From an uncultured Collinsella sp. (GTDB lineage: Bacteria; Actinomycetota; Coriobacteriia; Coriobacteriales; Coriobacteriaceae), in contig CABUCQ010000022.1 in NCBI GenBank assembly GCA_902490095.1, forward strand, positions 1 through 23,454: a stretch of 23,454 nt of DNA, read 5' to 3'. The translations under genes and the position numbers were made by a program. The notes below the pieces were generated by a model. It did not search any database. It had not been told where the DNA came from and was given only the letters and a program-made list of their open reading frames with translations. Below are positions 22,773-23,454 of this stretch, in pieces. Position 1 is the stretch's first letter. Each line of letters opens with the position of its first letter.

Positions 22773-23454
22773 ATGAGCGATAGCCAGAACATGTCCGATG
22801 AGGTGCGCGCCCGCCTGCGCGCCATTCCCTCCGTCAACGAGCTGCTTGCCGAGTGGCCGGTGGTGAAGGCGGCGGGGGAGACCTGCGACGCGGTGGTGCA
22901 TGCCGCCGTCACGGCCGAGCTCGATGAGGAGCGCGCCGCGATTCGTGCCGGCGCCGCCCCGCGTTCCAAGCGCGAGCTGGCTTCGGCCATCGAGTGGCGT
23001 GCGCATCGCTCCGCGCTGCCGAGCCTGCGTCCCGCCGTCAACGCCACGGGTGTGGTCATCCATACCAACTTGGGTCGCGCCCCGCTCGCGGAATCAGCTG
23101 CCAAAGCCGTGGCCGAGGTCGCGCGCGGGTATAGCACGCTCGAGTACAGCGTCGACACCTGTTCGCGCGGGTCGCGCAAGGAGCACGCCGCGCAGCTGAT
23201 CCGCTCACTCACCGGTGCCGAGGACGCGCTCGTGGTCAACAACAACGCCGCCGCTGTGCTGCTGGTGCTGGCGACCCATGCCGCAGGCAAAGAGGTCATC
23301 GTCAGCCGCGGCGAGCTTGTCGAGATCGGCGGCAGCTTCCGTATCCCCGATGTTATGGAGGCCTCGGGCGCCAAACTCATCGAGGTAGGCGCCACCAACC
23401 GCACGCACCTGGGCGACTACGAGCGCGCCATCACGCCCGAAACGGCCATGATCC
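22773..23454 (+). CDS. selA: L-seryl-tRNA(Sec) selenium transferase SelA (5' part)
   Basis: Partial: 227 full codons from ATG 22773, running off the window. SelA is a PLP enzyme that turns Ser-tRNA(Sec) into Sec-tRNA(Sec) with selenophosphate, needed to read the TGA in fdhF. Family segments are NATGVVIHTNLGRAPL (from about residue 90), YSTLEY with RGSRKEH, NNNAAAVLLVL, SRGELVEIGGSFRIPDVME and LIEVGATNRTHLGDYE. The PLP lysine lies beyond the window. The start has GAAAGG 6 bases upstream. selB and possibly selD may follow outside the window; that is inference. Confidence 0.95.
   Translation, partial: MSDSQNMSDEVRARLRAIPSVNELLAEWPVVKAAGETCDAVVHAAVTAELDEERAAIRAGAAPRSKRELASAIEWRAHRSALPSLRPAVNATGVVIHTNLGRAPLAESAAKAVAEVARGYSTLEYSVDTCSRGSRKEHAAQLIRSLTGAEDALVVNNNAAAVLLVLATHAAGKEVIVSRGELVEIGGSFRIPDVMEASGAKLIEVGATNRTHLGDYERAITPETAMI

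Overview
The window reads as chromosomal DNA of a high-GC, anaerobic, gut-type actinobacterium of the class Coriobacteriia. A Collinsella-like genome is my best guess, made from gene content and protein style, not from a search. The central 15 kb is a formate hydrogenlyase (FHL) locus of the hydrogenase-4 (Hyf) type. It encodes a four-cluster ferredoxin subunit, a selenocysteine-containing formate dehydrogenase H (in-frame TGA at 6060-6062, Sec140), and then genes in the same order as Escherichia coli hyfA-B-C-D-E-F-G-H-I-J. A HycI-type maturation protease stands where E. coli has hyfR, and a formate channel of the FocA/FocB family follows. Together these would import or export formate, oxidise it to CO2 in the cytoplasm, pass electrons through Fe-S subunits to a [NiFe] site, and make H2, with antiporter-like membrane subunits that may pump ions.

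Left flank (1-2430): the 3' part of a class V aminotransferase/cysteine desulfurase-like gene with its terminator, a BrnQ branched-chain amino acid carrier, then a strong promoter driving tRNA-Pro(TGG) and tRNA-Gly(TCC), closed by a terminator. Accessory segment (2431-4720): two copies of a ~98-bp hairpin repeat in opposite orientation bracket a gene for an AbiEi-like/PD-(D/E)XK fusion protein. Next to it lies a minus-strand toxin-antitoxin pair (RelB/DinJ-like antitoxin plus PIN-domain toxin) with a clear promoter and operator dyad.

Regulatory region (4720-5048): an 11-bp dyad with a related upstream half-site, then a GC-rich leader that can fold in two mutually exclusive ways just ahead of the first FHL ribosome binding site. 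This is a candidate riboswitch; a molybdenum-cofactor aptamer is the contextual guess, unproven. FHL locus (5049-20514): ferredoxin gene, fdhF with a bacterial SECIS hairpin right after the TGA, an intrinsic terminator placed just before hyfA, the tightly packed hyf genes, the formate channel, and a strong terminator.

Right flank (20579-23454): a stand-alone cytoplasmic molybdopterin oxidoreductase with a cysteine at the expected metal-ligand position, then the 5' part of selA, whose product makes Sec-tRNA and so serves the Sec codon in fdhF. The window thus couples selenium and molybdenum enzymes with fermentative hydrogen production.
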